Numbered from the stretch's first letter, positions 7,583-16,213 are shown. The stretch: DNA of 64,000 bases from Salegentibacter holothuriorum (GCF_900168045.1 NZ_FUYY01000002.1:124001-188000); one strand, 5' to 3'. The notes: generated by a model not told the origin, from the letters alone. Made by a program: numbers and translations.

Positions 7583-8554
7583 TTACATATCCAACAAATA
7601 CGCAAAAATCAGAGGTGCCACAATTGTAGCATCACTCTCTATAATATGTTTTGGTGTATCTATATCCAATTTTCCCCAGGTAATTTTCTCATTAGGAACT
7701 GCTCCCGAATAAGATCCATAACTGGTAGTTGAGTCTGATATTTGACAAAAGTAACTCCAAAAAGGTGTATCAGTACGCTCCATATCCTGATATAACATAG
7801 GCACAACGCAAATTGGGAAATCGCCGGCAATTCCGCCACCAATTTGGAAAAATCCAATTCCGTTTTTAGAATTGTCGGTATACCAATCTGCAAGGAAAGT
7901 CATATACTCAATTCCAGATTTCATAGTGCTGGCTTTTAGTTCGCCTTTTAACACATAGGAAGCAAAAATATTCCCCAGGGTACTATCTTCCCATCCGGGA
8001 ACTACAATTGGCAAATTCTTTTCTGCTGCAGCATACATCCAGGAATCTTTTAGATCAATTTCGTAGTGCTCTTCCAATACGCCTGAAAGCAATAATTTAT
8101 AAAGAAATTCATGCGGAAAATAACGTTCTCCATTAGCTTCGGCGTCTTTCCAAATCTTTACAATATGCTTCTGAATTCTTCTAAAAGCTTCTTCTTCCGG
8201 AATACAGGTATCGGTAACCCTATTCAGGCCCTTTTCTAACAGATCCCATTCTTCTTGCGGGCTTAGATCGCGATAATTTGGCACACGCTTATAATGTGAA
8301 TGCGCCACGAGATTCATCACATCTTCTTCTAAATTGGCACCGGTACAGGAAATGATTTGTACTTTATCTTTCCTTATCATTTCGGCAAAAATCTTACCGA
8401 GTTCTGCTGTACTCATAGCACCGGCAAGCGAAACTAACATTTTAGAACCGCCCTGAAGTTGCTTTTCGTAATCTTTGGCCGCATCTACAAGTGCAGCCGA
8501 GTTAAAATGTAAATAATATTTTTCTATAAATTGAGAAATAGCTCCTTTACTCAT
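7583..8554 (-). CDS. Deoxyhypusine synthase family protein, probable homospermidine synthase
   Basis: 323 residues covering the whole deoxyhypusine synthase fold. The ITWGK motif near the C-terminus keeps the lysine (Lys295) matching the catalytic Lys of eukaryotic enzymes in WGK. Bacteria lack eIF5A, so the eukaryotic reaction is excluded. Bacterial members are thought to transfer an aminobutyl group from spermidine or putrescine onto putrescine, giving homospermidine. This gene is third in a speA-speB operon and overlaps speB by 8 bp, which places it directly after putrescine. Homospermidine is reported as a major polyamine in flavobacteria, so that product is the best guess. Confidence 0.85.
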   Translation of the reverse strand: MSKGAISQFIEKYYLHFNSAALVDAAKDYEKQLQGGSKMLVSLAGAMSTAELGKIFAEMIRKDKVQIISCTGANLEEDVMNLVAHSHYKRVPNYRDLSPQEEWDLLEKGLNRVTDTCIPEEEAFRRIQKHIVKIWKDAEANGERYFPHEFLYKLLLSGVLEEHYEIDLKDSWMYAAAEKNLPIVVPGWEDSTLGNIFASYVLKGELKASTMKSGIEYMTFLADWYTDNSKNGIGFFQIGGGIAGDFPICVVPMLYQDMERTDTPFWSYFCQISDSTTSYGSYSGAVPNEKITWGKLDIDTPKHIIESDATIVAPLIFAYLLDM

Positions 8555-9422
8555 CTTCGTCTTCTTCGTTATAATTTTGATATTTAAATTTGTAGCTCAA
8601 CATTTTATAATACAACTTGGCCGCAAGAAAATCTGATGATCTTTCATTTTTATTTGGGCAAAGTTCTACGATGTCAAAACCTACTACATTTTTCTTTTTG
8701 AACATCATTTTAAGAAACTCCAGGGTCTCATACCAGAAAAGTCCGCCTGGCTCCGGGGTGCCGGTAGATGGCAAGATAGAAGGATCAAAAGCATCTAAAT
8801 CTATAGTAATAAACACATTTGGCGTCATTTGTCCAATGGCATCATCCTGCCAGTCTTCGTAAAGATCGTGAGCAAAATAAACCTGATTATCGTCCATATG
8901 CTCTACTTCAGAAACATCCATAGACCGAATTCCCACCTGAACAAGATTTGTCGTTTTACTGGCTTCATGAACCGCACAAGCGTGGTTGCAGGAAGAACCT
9001 TCATATTCTGGTCTTAGATCGGCATGTGCATCAAGTTGTACAACCGTAAGGTCTGGAAAACTTTCACTAAATGCCCTTATAGAACCAATAGAAATAGAAT
9101 GTTCGCCACCAAAAAGCGTCACAAATTTCTCCTGTTTAATGTAGTTTTTAGTGGTTTTATAAACCGCTTCTACCATTTTTTCTGGAGAAGAATTTTCTGT
9201 AACCGGTGGTGCGAGATATATTCCCTTTTTATAGACTTCGCTGCGGGTTTCGATATCGTAAAGTTCCATGTTTTCTGAAGCTTCTAAAAAGGCTTCAGGC
9301 CCTTTATCAGATCCTTTTTGCCAGGTACTGGTGCCATCGTAGGGAACCGGGATCAATACCACTGTCGCATCGTCTATGCGAGAATATTTATCTGGTATTC
9401 CGGCGTAATTCTTTTTGTTCAT
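8547..9422 (-). CDS. speB: Agmatinase (ureohydrolase)
   Basis: 291 residues of the arginase/agmatinase family. The binuclear manganese site is visible: GGEHS with His108, DAHAD at 131-135, and DLDAFDPS near 210. It splits agmatine to putrescine and urea in the cytoplasm. It lies 45 nt after speA and overlaps the next gene, so the operon runs arginine, agmatine, putrescine, then a larger polyamine. The acidic C-terminal tail (EEDEDE) is unremarkable. Arginase or guanidinobutyrase activity cannot be ruled out by sequence, but context favours agmatine. Confidence 0.9.
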   Translation of the reverse strand: MNKKNYAGIPDKYSRIDDATVVLIPVPYDGTSTWQKGSDKGPEAFLEASENMELYDIETRSEVYKKGIYLAPPVTENSSPEKMVEAVYKTTKNYIKQEKFVTLFGGEHSISIGSIRAFSESFPDLTVVQLDAHADLRPEYEGSSCNHACAVHEASKTTNLVQVGIRSMDVSEVEHMDDNQVYFAHDLYEDWQDDAIGQMTPNVFITIDLDAFDPSILPSTGTPEPGGLFWYETLEFLKMMFKKKNVVGFDIVELCPNKNERSSDFLAAKLYYKMLSYKFKYQNYNEEDEDE

Positions 9423-9467
9423 TGTAAATGCTTAATTGGTTGTTGGTTATATAAAGTTATTAATTTT

Positions 9468-10871
9468 TTATTTGGCACCATTATAGCCCAGTATTTTTAG
9501 CATATCACTAGCATCCTGCTGCTCGCTAAAAAGCTTAGTGCTTATATTCCCATCTGAATCTTTATCTATTAAAAGATGTTTTGGCTGCGGAATTAAACAG
9601 TGATGCAAGCCTCCAAAGCCACCAATACTTTCCTGATAGGCTCCTGTATTAAAAAAGCCAATATATAATGGTTTCTCCTTCTTAAACTTAGGAAGATAAA
9701 TAGCGTTTACATTCTGCTCTGAATTATAATAATCGTCACTATCACAGGTTAAACCGCCAAGCAAAACCCGCTCATACTCATCGTTCCAACGGTTTATGGC
9801 CAACATTACAAATTTCTTGCTAATGGCCCAGGTATCTGGTAAGGTGGTGATAAATGAAGAATTGATCATATTCCATTTCTCACGATCATTTTGCTGCTTT
9901 TGGTATAAAATCTCATAAATAGCGCCGCCGCTTTCTCCCACGGTAAAACTTCCAAATTCAGTAAAAATATTGGGGACATCAACTTCAGCTACTTCACAAT
10001 ATAATTTAATCTGGTTGATGATCTCATCTACCATATAAGCATAATCGTACTCAAAATGAAGGGAATTCTTAACTGGAAACCCGCCTCCAATATTTAAACT
10101 ATCCAACTCTGGACAAACTTTTTTTAAGTTTACATAAACCCGTAAACATTTCTGCAGCTCGTTCCAGTAGTAAGCTGTATCCCTAATCCCGGTATTGATA
10201 AAGAAATGCAGCATCTTTAGTTCTACCTGCTCATTTTCCTTAATCTTTTTATTGAAAAACGGAACAATGTTCTTATAACCAATTCCAAGCCTGGAAGTGT
10301 AGAATTCGAATTTTGGTTCCTCTTCTGAGGCGATCCTTATTCCAATAGGAAATTTCCCTTCTATTTTTTCTGAAAGTAGATCTATCTCTTCATAATTATC
10401 TATAATGGGCATACAGTTTTTATGACCATTATTAAGCAAGCGCGCAATGTTTTCTATATACTGGTCGCGTTTAAAGCCATTACAAAGCACATAAGTATCA
10501 TCGGTAATTTTCCCAGATGCTTTTAATTCTTCCACAATATTAATATCAAATGCCGAAGAGGTTTCAATATGGATATCGTTCTTTAAAGCTTCATTTAAAA
10601 CGTGTTGAAAGTGAGAGCTTTTTGTACAATAACAATAATTATAATTAGCCTTATAATCGTGTTTTTCCATGGCATCTGCAAACCATTTTTTGGCTCTGTG
10701 AATGTTTTGGGAAATCTTAGGCAAATAGGTGAATTTTAATGGAGCTCCGTATTCTTTGATCAACTCCATTAGATCTATATCGTGAAACTTTAATTCTGTT
10801 CCCTCCAGGGTAAATTCTTCCTGCGGAAAGTAATAGGTCTGGTCTATTAAATCGCTGTATTTTGTATTCAA
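9468..10871 (-). CDS. speA: Arginine decarboxylase, PLP-dependent (fold III)
   Basis: 467 residues of the alanine-racemase-fold decarboxylases. The PLP lysine is Lys84 in YCTKSSHF. A glycine-rich GGGFPV stretch binds the cofactor phosphate. The late LTCDSDD motif supplies the active-site Cys-Asp of the partner subunit. It is much shorter than the roughly 650-residue E. coli SpeA, as in other Bacteroidota. It decarboxylates arginine to agmatine and opens the polyamine operon. ATG start at 10871. No clear promoter of the TAnnTTTG type was found just upstream. Confidence 0.88.
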   Translation of the reverse strand: MNTKYSDLIDQTYYFPQEEFTLEGTELKFHDIDLMELIKEYGAPLKFTYLPKISQNIHRAKKWFADAMEKHDYKANYNYCYCTKSSHFQHVLNEALKNDIHIETSSAFDINIVEELKASGKITDDTYVLCNGFKRDQYIENIARLLNNGHKNCMPIIDNYEEIDLLSEKIEGKFPIGIRIASEEEPKFEFYTSRLGIGYKNIVPFFNKKIKENEQVELKMLHFFINTGIRDTAYYWNELQKCLRVYVNLKKVCPELDSLNIGGGFPVKNSLHFEYDYAYMVDEIINQIKLYCEVAEVDVPNIFTEFGSFTVGESGGAIYEILYQKQQNDREKWNMINSSFITTLPDTWAISKKFVMLAINRWNDEYERVLLGGLTCDSDDYYNSEQNVNAIYLPKFKKEKPLYIGFFNTGAYQESIGGFGGLHHCLIPQPKHLLIDKDSDGNISTKLFSEQQDASDMLKILGYNGAK

Positions 10872-11012
10872 TTGATAAGTTTATATGTATTAGAGATAAA
10901 AATTAGGCATTAATTTTTCGCATCAAAAAAATTGAGTGGTAAATTAATGTTAAGAAAAAATGATAAGCGCTTGAAATAAAGCGCAGAAAGGGCGCTAAAC
11001 AAAGAATTTTAG

Positions 11013-11032
11013 TAGACGAAAAGGCTCGTCTA
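11013..11032. other. Short hairpin in speA-rluB gap
   Basis: A 7-bp perfect stem (11013-11019 with 11026-11032) with a 6-nt loop lies in the 285-nt gap between speA and the pseudouridine synthase gene. No T-run follows on either strand, so a terminator is doubtful. Nothing else was recognised in this gap apart from the terminator at 11091. Confidence 0.35.
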
Positions 11033-11090
11033 TCATCGGCATAATAAATTCCTGTCAATTAAATAGGTACATTATAAATTCAAAATAAAA

Positions 11091-11119
11091 AACCGGAAAA
11101 GGAGTCTCCTAATCCGGTT
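11091..11119 (-). terminator. Terminator after rRNA pseudouridine synthase gene
   Basis: A 7-bp outer stem AACCGGA/TCCGGTT with an inner GGAG/CTCC stem. On the minus strand a run of T follows. It lies about 40 nt downstream of the stop at 11157. Confidence 0.8.
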
Positions 11120-11156
11120 CAAAAATATTAAAAAACTTAATACGGAATTACTTTTT

Positions 11157-11999
11157 TTAAAGCATTCCTAAATTTATAACTTCCTGATCTGTAAGCCTTC
11201 TAAAACGACCTCTTGGCAGATCCTTTTTTGTAAGTCCGCCAAAAACTACACGATCCAGTTTTTCAACCTCAAATCCCATGCTTTTAAACATTCTTTGAAT
11301 CACGTGGTTTTTGGTACTTTTAGTTTCTATACCAACTTCATTCTTAGGCCTGTCAGCAATAAAACTAACGTCCTGTATATTCACTTTTCCATCTTCAAGG
11401 AAAATTCCATTTCTAATTTTCTCCAAATACTCTACTGAAAGTGGCTTGGTTAAGTTTACCTGGTAAATTTGTCTAATTCCATTTTTGGGTTTACCAAGTC
11501 TTTTAGCTAAAGTACCATCGTTGGTGAACAACAAAAGGCCCATGGCCTGGGTATCTAATTTACCTACGGGATCCAGTTTTGCTTTAGTGGCTTTTGCCAT
11601 AATATCCATTACTGTTTTCCCACCTTTCTCAATACTTCCAGTTACATAAATACCTTTTGGTTTATTTAAAACAAAATATTCAGGTTTTTCTGGATTAACA
11701 CTTCTTCCGTCAAATTTCACTTCATCGGTTGGCGCTACTTTAAAGCCCATTTCGGTTACAATATTTCCATTAACGGTCACATTTCCGGCAGAAATAAAGA
11801 TATCGGCATCACGGCGGGAACAAATCCCGGCGTTGGCAATATATTTATTTAAACGAATTCCATCGGTCTTAGAAGGGGCTTTAGGGGCTGATGCTTGCTT
11901 TTTAATGGGTGCGTTACCGCGGGCAAAAGACTTCTTGGTCTTACCACCGCCCTGTCTTCCGCTAAACTTTCCGCCTTTAGATTTATCGTCTCTACTCAT
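11157..11999 (-). CDS. 23S rRNA pseudouridine synthase (RluB/RsuA family)
   Basis: About 280 residues. A basic, low-complexity N-terminus of roughly 45 residues is followed by an S4 RNA-binding domain (RLNKYIANAGICSRR...) and the RsuA/RluB catalytic domain. The catalytic Asp is in the PVGKLDTQAMGLLL segment, the family's GRLD motif changed to GKLD. It isomerises a uridine in large-subunit rRNA; RluB is more likely than RluE/F from the layout. I start it at ATG 11999; the TTG at 12017 lies inside a likely promoter element (12015-12022). Confidence 0.85.
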   Translation of the reverse strand: MSRDDKSKGGKFSGRQGGGKTKKSFARGNAPIKKQASAPKAPSKTDGIRLNKYIANAGICSRRDADIFISAGNVTVNGNIVTEMGFKVAPTDEVKFDGRSVNPEKPEYFVLNKPKGIYVTGSIEKGGKTVMDIMAKATKAKLDPVGKLDTQAMGLLLFTNDGTLAKRLGKPKNGIRQIYQVNLTKPLSVEYLEKIRNGIFLEDGKVNIQDVSFIADRPKNEVGIETKSTKNHVIQRMFKSMGFEVEKLDRVVFGGLTKKDLPRGRFRRLTDQEVINLGML

Positions 12000-12014
12000 A
12001 TCGCTAATTTTTTG

Positions 12015-12022
12015 CAAAGGTA
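12015..12022 (-). promoter_or_regulatory. Possible -7 element for rRNA pseudouridine synthase gene
   Basis: The minus strand reads TACCTTTG, matching the Bacteroidota -7 consensus TAnnTTTG, 15 nt before the ATG at 11999. No clear TTG is seen at the -33 distance. Confidence 0.45.
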
Positions 12023-12093
12023 CTCTATTGATTTAGAGTGGCATTCTATTTAATTGAAAGTTTTTATACTGATTTATACTAAAAATAGCGTAT

Positions 12094-12570
12094 CTAATAA
12101 TCAATTTTATCGCCTTTTGCTTCCCATTTTTGGAAAATTGGAAGGCCTTCTTCTCGCATCATATTAATAAAAGGAATCTTACGCTCGTTCATATTAAGAG
12201 CAATTTCATCATAAACAAACTGATCGTCAAAACCGATCCTGGCAGCATCTTCCCGACTTAAAGCGTAATACACTTTGCTAGGCCGCGCCCAGTAAATAGC
12301 ACCCAAACACATTGGGCAGGGCTCACAAGATGTATAAAGAATGCAATCTTCTAACTGGAAATTCCCCAGTTTTTCACAAGCCTCTCTTATTGCTGCCACC
12401 TCGGCATGTGCGGTAGGATCGTTGGTAGAAGTTACTTTATTACTGGATTCGGCAATAATTTTTCCATTCTTTACGATTACAGCACCAAATGGGCCGCCAG
12501 AACCTTTATCCATTCCTTCTTCTGCTAACTGAATAGCTCTTTTAAGAAAATAGCTATGATCTTTTTCCAT
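12094..12570 (-). CDS. guaD: Guanine deaminase (cytidine deaminase-like fold)
   Basis: 158 residues with the zinc site HAE at 55-57 and CPMC at 85-88. Through YTSCEPCPMCLGAIYWAR and the GFDDxFxYxEI stretch it resembles Bacillus subtilis GuaD closely, more than it resembles TadA. Bacillus-type GuaD is a domain-swapped dimer that turns guanine into xanthine. It stands alone between two minus-strand units. The general nucleoside deaminase annotation is the fallback. Confidence 0.8.
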   Translation of the reverse strand: MEKDHSYFLKRAIQLAEEGMDKGSGGPFGAVIVKNGKIIAESSNKVTSTNDPTAHAEVAAIREACEKLGNFQLEDCILYTSCEPCPMCLGAIYWARPSKVYYALSREDAARIGFDDQFVYDEIALNMNERKIPFINMMREEGLPIFQKWEAKGDKIDY

Positions 12571-12592
12571 AAATAACTTTTGAATTTAAATC

Positions 12593-13498
12593 TTAAAAAA
12601 CACGGTTTAGCACCTCATCAATATCGATAAGCAAAATACTAAAAACTCCGGCTACAATAATAAACTTTAAAATATTGTGTAACAGTAAAAATTGCCATTT
12701 CACTTTACTGAAAAATAAAAACAGCGTAAAAAACACCAATAAAATAAGAGAGGTATAAAAGTAATATTCCATATAACCGGTATCAAAACGCCTAATTAAA
12801 AGCACCGTTGGGATTATCGCTAAAATACTTAAGATAGAAAGAAAAAATTTACTGAGTTTCTCTCCATATACTATTGGTATGGTATGATAATTTTGAAGCA
12901 AATCGCCCTGCATATTCTCCAAATCTTTCACCAACTCGCGCATCACGATCATTAAATAAAGGAAGGTTGCGTGAATAAAGATTACCGTTTCAAAATTTTT
13001 ATAATATATAAAAACTACAAAAAAAGGCGTAATGGTAAGTATTGAGGCTACCAGATTTCCAAGAAATAAAATCCGTTTTAAACGATGGGAATACAACCAA
13101 ATGCCGAAAATATAAATTGAAAAGAAGACTACGGCTTTAAATGAAACATAGCTGGCAAAAAATATAGCCAGCAAATTGAGAATAAAGTAAACCGAAAGCT
13201 TGGTGCGTTGGCTTACAAACCTATCAAGCATTGTCTTTTTAGGCCTGTTTATTAGGTCTTTTTCACTATCGTAAAAATTATTGATAATATATCCAGAAGC
13301 AATTACCGTTGCAGAAGAAAGAATAAGAAAGAATAAGTTATCGTCAAAAAGAATTTCTCTTAAAGGTAGCTCTGGTGCTAAAATAAAGGCTGATGTAAGG
13401 TATTGTGCTAAAATAAGCACCAAAATATTATACCCGCGAACCACCGAAAATAAACTAAACATTTTCAGCAATAAGCGCTTGTTAGAAATAGACGCCAT
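12593..13498 (-). CDS. UbiA-family prenyltransferase (DGGGP synthase-like)
   Basis: 301 residues with about eight or nine membrane helices. Both UbiA aspartate motifs are present: NNFYDSEKD in the first half and DLENMQGD...TIPIVYG in the second. The second is the form seen in geranylgeranylglycerol-phosphate geranylgeranyltransferases. It lies 11 nt after the mevalonate kinase gene, so its prenyl donor probably comes from the same pathway. A role in menaquinone or heme synthesis is less likely because menA and cyoE homologues look different. The acceptor is not known. Confidence 0.75.
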   Translation of the reverse strand: MASISNKRLLLKMFSLFSVVRGYNILVLILAQYLTSAFILAPELPLREILFDDNLFFLILSSATVIASGYIINNFYDSEKDLINRPKKTMLDRFVSQRTKLSVYFILNLLAIFFASYVSFKAVVFFSIYIFGIWLYSHRLKRILFLGNLVASILTITPFFVVFIYYKNFETVIFIHATFLYLMIVMRELVKDLENMQGDLLQNYHTIPIVYGEKLSKFFLSILSILAIIPTVLLIRRFDTGYMEYYFYTSLILLVFFTLFLFFSKVKWQFLLLHNILKFIIVAGVFSILLIDIDEVLNRVF

Positions 13499-13509
13499 GT
13501 AAGGGTTGT

Positions 13510-14448
13510 TTAGAAGTTGTAAACCACTTCTAATTTGTAATCTTTAAGTGATTTTCTGGCTTTCTCAATATCTTCTGTAAAACCCAGGATATAGCCACCA
13601 CCACCAGAACCACAAAGCTTGAGGTAATAATCGTTAGTATCTATACCGTGTTTCCAAAGTTTATGAAATTGAGCGGGGATCATTGGCTTAAAGTTATCCA
13701 ACACCACGTGAGAAAGACGTTTTACATTAGAAAACAACGACTTCACATCTCCTTTAAGAAAATCTTCTACGCAAGCATCGGTATGTTTTACAAATTGCTC
13801 TTTAAGCATTTGTCTAAAGCCTTCCTGCTTCATATTTTCCATAAAAATATTCACCATTGGGCCTGTCTCACCGGTACTGCCACTGTCTAATAAAAATACG
13901 GCACCAAGTCCATTTTCGGTTTGGGAAGGTATTCCTGCCGGTTCAATATTATCTTTAGAATTAATTAAAATAGGAATGCTTAAATAACTATTTAAAGGAT
14001 CTAAGCCTGAAGATTTTCCGTGGAAAAAAGACTCCATTTCTCCGAAAATCTTTTTCAGTTTTAATAACTTATCACGGGTAAGATTTTCTAAAACCGTGAT
14101 CTTTCCGGTTGCATATTTATCATAAATAGCCGCCACCAAAGCACCACTACTTCCCACACCATACCCCTGAGGAATAGTAGAATCGAAATACATGCCTTTT
14201 TTAATATCAGCTTTAAGTTTTGTCAAATCAAATTGCACCAAATCAGGATTGTTTACCTGCAGTTCACCTAAGTAATCAGCAAAACGGTTTAAACTTCTAT
14301 TAGAGGCAATCGCAGCTTCAGAAGGATCTTCATCTACTTTTAAAGCTCCATTATAAAAATTATAAGGAATGGATAAACCTTTGGAATCTTTAATGATTCC
14401 GTACTCTCCAAAGAGTAAGATTTTTGAATAAAATAAAGGTCCTTTCAT
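13510..14448 (-). CDS. mvk: Mevalonate kinase (GHMP family)
   Basis: 312 residues of the GHMP kinase fold. The ATP loop is PQGYGVGSSGALVAA near residues 95-109 and the C-terminal glycine motif GSGGGGYILGF lies near 283-293. It phosphorylates mevalonate (or phosphomevalonate) on the way to isopentenyl diphosphate. Its ATG overlaps the stop of the DUF2442 gene (ATGA), and UbiA follows closely. Phosphomevalonate kinase remains possible, since flavobacterial kinases of this operon are separated mainly by context. Confidence 0.8.
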   Translation of the reverse strand: MKGPLFYSKILLFGEYGIIKDSKGLSIPYNFYNGALKVDEDPSEAAIASNRSLNRFADYLGELQVNNPDLVQFDLTKLKADIKKGMYFDSTIPQGYGVGSSGALVAAIYDKYATGKITVLENLTRDKLLKLKKIFGEMESFFHGKSSGLDPLNSYLSIPILINSKDNIEPAGIPSQTENGLGAVFLLDSGSTGETGPMVNIFMENMKQEGFRQMLKEQFVKHTDACVEDFLKGDVKSLFSNVKRLSHVVLDNFKPMIPAQFHKLWKHGIDTNDYYLKLCGSGGGGYILGFTEDIEKARKSLKDYKLEVVYNF

Positions 14449-14705
14449 ACTGTTTTGGTATTTTTCTCTTGGCTATAATTTAGCATTCCGTAAGCAGAAA
14501 GATCTTCATCTACTTTATTCCAATGCACGCCATAACCACCCGGCGAAATTTCAAAATCCAGGAGTTCATCTTCAGAAGCCTGGTTTAATTTAGGATACCA
14601 TTTTAAAGGAGCGCCAATCTCACGACCGTCTTCGAGTAGAAAAAAAACTTTCCCTTCCCTAAACTTCACTTCGTTAATTTTAATATGCGCTTCCGTTAAA
14701 TTCAT
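14445..14705 (-). CDS. DUF2442 family protein
   Basis: 86 residues matching DUF2442: an N-terminal beta strand, then REGKVFFLLEDGREI, and a WYPKL...A motif followed by a glycine-rich GGYGVHW end. I start it at ATG 14705, because the longer frame from TTG 14759 runs through the end of the DUF4160 reading frame. It overlaps that frame by 26 bp and its TGA overlaps the mevalonate kinase ATG. DUF2442 and DUF4160 genes are often adjacent and have been suspected to form a toxin-antitoxin-like pair; no activity is established to my knowledge. Confidence 0.75.
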   Translation of the reverse strand: MNLTEAHIKINEVKFREGKVFFLLEDGREIGAPLKWYPKLNQASEDELLDFEISPGGYGVHWNKVDEDLSAYGMLNYSQEKNTKTV

Positions 14706-14934
14706 AGTTTGTAAAACTCGTCCCACTTTTAATAAAAAAGAATCTGTTCTTTTCAGCAATTTCCATAATTGCCTTTAAATCATTCTTTTTCACTCCAAAA
14801 TTATATACCAAAGTTAAGGAATCTAATTCAATTTTAACTTCGCCCCCTTTTCCAGTAACATGAATATGTTTTGGAAGATGCTCATTTGAATAAAAAAAGA
14901 ACCGAAATCCCTTTTCGTTAAATATTGTGGGTAT
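14680..14934 (-). CDS. DUF4160 family protein with non-canonical start codon
   Basis: The frame from 14934 to 14680 gives about 84 residues with the whole DUF4160 pattern: IPTIF at the start, GFRFFFYSNEH, PKHIHV, and a YNFG...DLKAIMEI helix. Relatives begin MPTI. Here the codon in the Met position is ATA, and no in-frame ATG, GTG or TTG lies between it and an in-frame TAA at 14946-14944; ATT at 14943 is the other candidate. It overlaps or abuts the mvaD stop and runs into DUF2442. Either an AUA or AUU start is used, with coupling to mvaD, or the start has been lost. Confidence 0.65.
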   Translation of the reverse strand: MPTIFNEKGFRFFFYSNEHLPKHIHVTGKGGEVKIELDSLTLVYNFGVKKNDLKAIMEIAEKNRFFFIKSGTSFTNYEFNGSAY

Positions 14935-14938
14935 TAGT

Positions 14939-16045
14939 TTAATTTAGCTTTTCTGCTCCCTTTCCAACCTGGTCGCAAATATACTGCCCTTTTTCACAAT
15001 AGGCAACAAGCTCATTCTTAATGAATTCTAAAACTTTTTCTTTATGTTTTTCCGGGTAAAGCAGGTGTACATTGGCACCGGCATCGAGAGTGAAACAAAT
15101 TGGAGTTTTAGTGCTTTCCCTAAACTCCCATATTTTATTGATGATTTCAAGCGTATTAGGCTTCATTAAAATAAAATAAGGATTGCTGCTCATCATCATT
15201 GCGTGCAACGTAAGCGCCTCACTTTCTACAATAGCAATAAATTCTTCTAAATTTCCGGAAGCAAAAACTTGCTTCAATTTATCTAAATTTGAATGCGCCT
15301 GGGCGAAACGTTCTTCAGCAAATGGATGGCCGTGCATTAATTTATGGCCAACACTACTGCTTACCTGCTTTTGTCCTTTATCTACCAGCAAAATTGTATC
15401 CTGGAAACTTTTAAAAACCTCATCAATCTCAAACGGATATTTTATTCCGAATAAATCACTGCTTCCTGGGATATTCTTGTGCTCGCCCCATTCAATCAAT
15501 TCGCCTTCCAAACTACGGCAGGCGCTTCCAGAACCTAACCTGGCTAAAAAAGAAGCTTTCCTATAAAAAAACGCTTCATTCGTAATCTCAGCAAGAGTAG
15601 AAAGTTCAGGATTCAATTCTTTTTCCAGGCTCATTACGCAAAGCGCAAGGGCGCTCATCCCGCTTGCAGAAGATGCTATCCCGCTGCTGTGTGGAAAAGA
15701 ATTTTCAGTATCTATAGTCAGCTTGTAATCTTTTAAGAACGGAGCATATTGCTCAATACGTTCAAAAAACTGCTGAATTTTTGGTTTAAAATCTTCTTTC
15801 TTTTTTCCTTCAAAATAAAGTTCAAAATCAAAAGTTGCAGATGGCTCCGGTTTCTTCTGAAACTCCATCTTTGTGGTAGTTTTACAATTTTTCAAGGTAA
15901 AACTTACCGAAGGATTAGCCGGAATCTGATTTTCTTTTTTTCCCCAATATTTCACGAGGGCTATATTGCTGGGGGACTTCCAGGTTACTTCTCCTTTTTC
16001 TACTTTGTTTAAAAATTGCTTTGGAATAAAATCCTGTTCGCGCAT
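14939..16045 (-). CDS. mvaD: Diphosphomevalonate decarboxylase
   Basis: 368 residues with the family N-terminus SPSNIALVKYWGK and the ATP-binding SSGIASSASGMSALA stretch near residues 115-130, plus a NPYFILMKPNT region towards the end. It converts mevalonate diphosphate to isopentenyl diphosphate using ATP, in the cytoplasm. It is the first gene of the mvaD-DUF4160-DUF2442-mvk-ubiA string. ATG at 16045, with a promoter-like TATCTTTG 75 nt upstream. Confidence 0.9.
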   Translation of the reverse strand: MREQDFIPKQFLNKVEKGEVTWKSPSNIALVKYWGKKENQIPANPSVSFTLKNCKTTTKMEFQKKPEPSATFDFELYFEGKKKEDFKPKIQQFFERIEQYAPFLKDYKLTIDTENSFPHSSGIASSASGMSALALCVMSLEKELNPELSTLAEITNEAFFYRKASFLARLGSGSACRSLEGELIEWGEHKNIPGSSDLFGIKYPFEIDEVFKSFQDTILLVDKGQKQVSSSVGHKLMHGHPFAEERFAQAHSNLDKLKQVFASGNLEEFIAIVESEALTLHAMMMSSNPYFILMKPNTLEIINKIWEFRESTKTPICFTLDAGANVHLLYPEKHKEKVLEFIKNELVAYCEKGQYICDQVGKGAEKLN

Positions 16046-16120
16046 AGCAACGTTTTAGTAAACACACCTCTTGCCGAAGCTTAAAGCGTTGGATTGAACA
16101 TTTAAATCATACTTAGTGGG

Positions 16121-16128
16121 CAAAGATA
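16121..16128 (-). promoter_or_regulatory. Possible -7 element for the mevalonate operon
   Basis: The minus strand reads TATCTTTG, a full match to TAnnTTTG, 75 nt before the mvaD start. The -33 box is weak. Confidence 0.45.
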
Positions 16129-16213
16129 TGTTTTATGTTTTGGGAATTTTCTTTCCCTCTCCAAATAAATTTTTATTTTAGTAGGGACGGTACTCGGCAT
16201 TAGAAACTAAATA

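Noticed and set aside
8617..9427. Chain of plus-strand frames opposite speB
   Set aside because: They lie fully antisense to a well-supported agmatinase gene and show no family patterns.
10872..11156. Possible riboswitch or small RNA in the speA gap
   Set aside because: Only a short hairpin and a terminator are visible; no known motif was recognised.
14445..14759. 104-residue version of DUF2442 starting at TTG 14759
   Set aside because: Its first 18 residues overlap the DUF4160 frame and do not match the family; ATG 14705 fits.
15183..15566. 127-residue plus-strand frame
   Set aside because: Antisense to mvaD, with serine-rich, non-family sequence.
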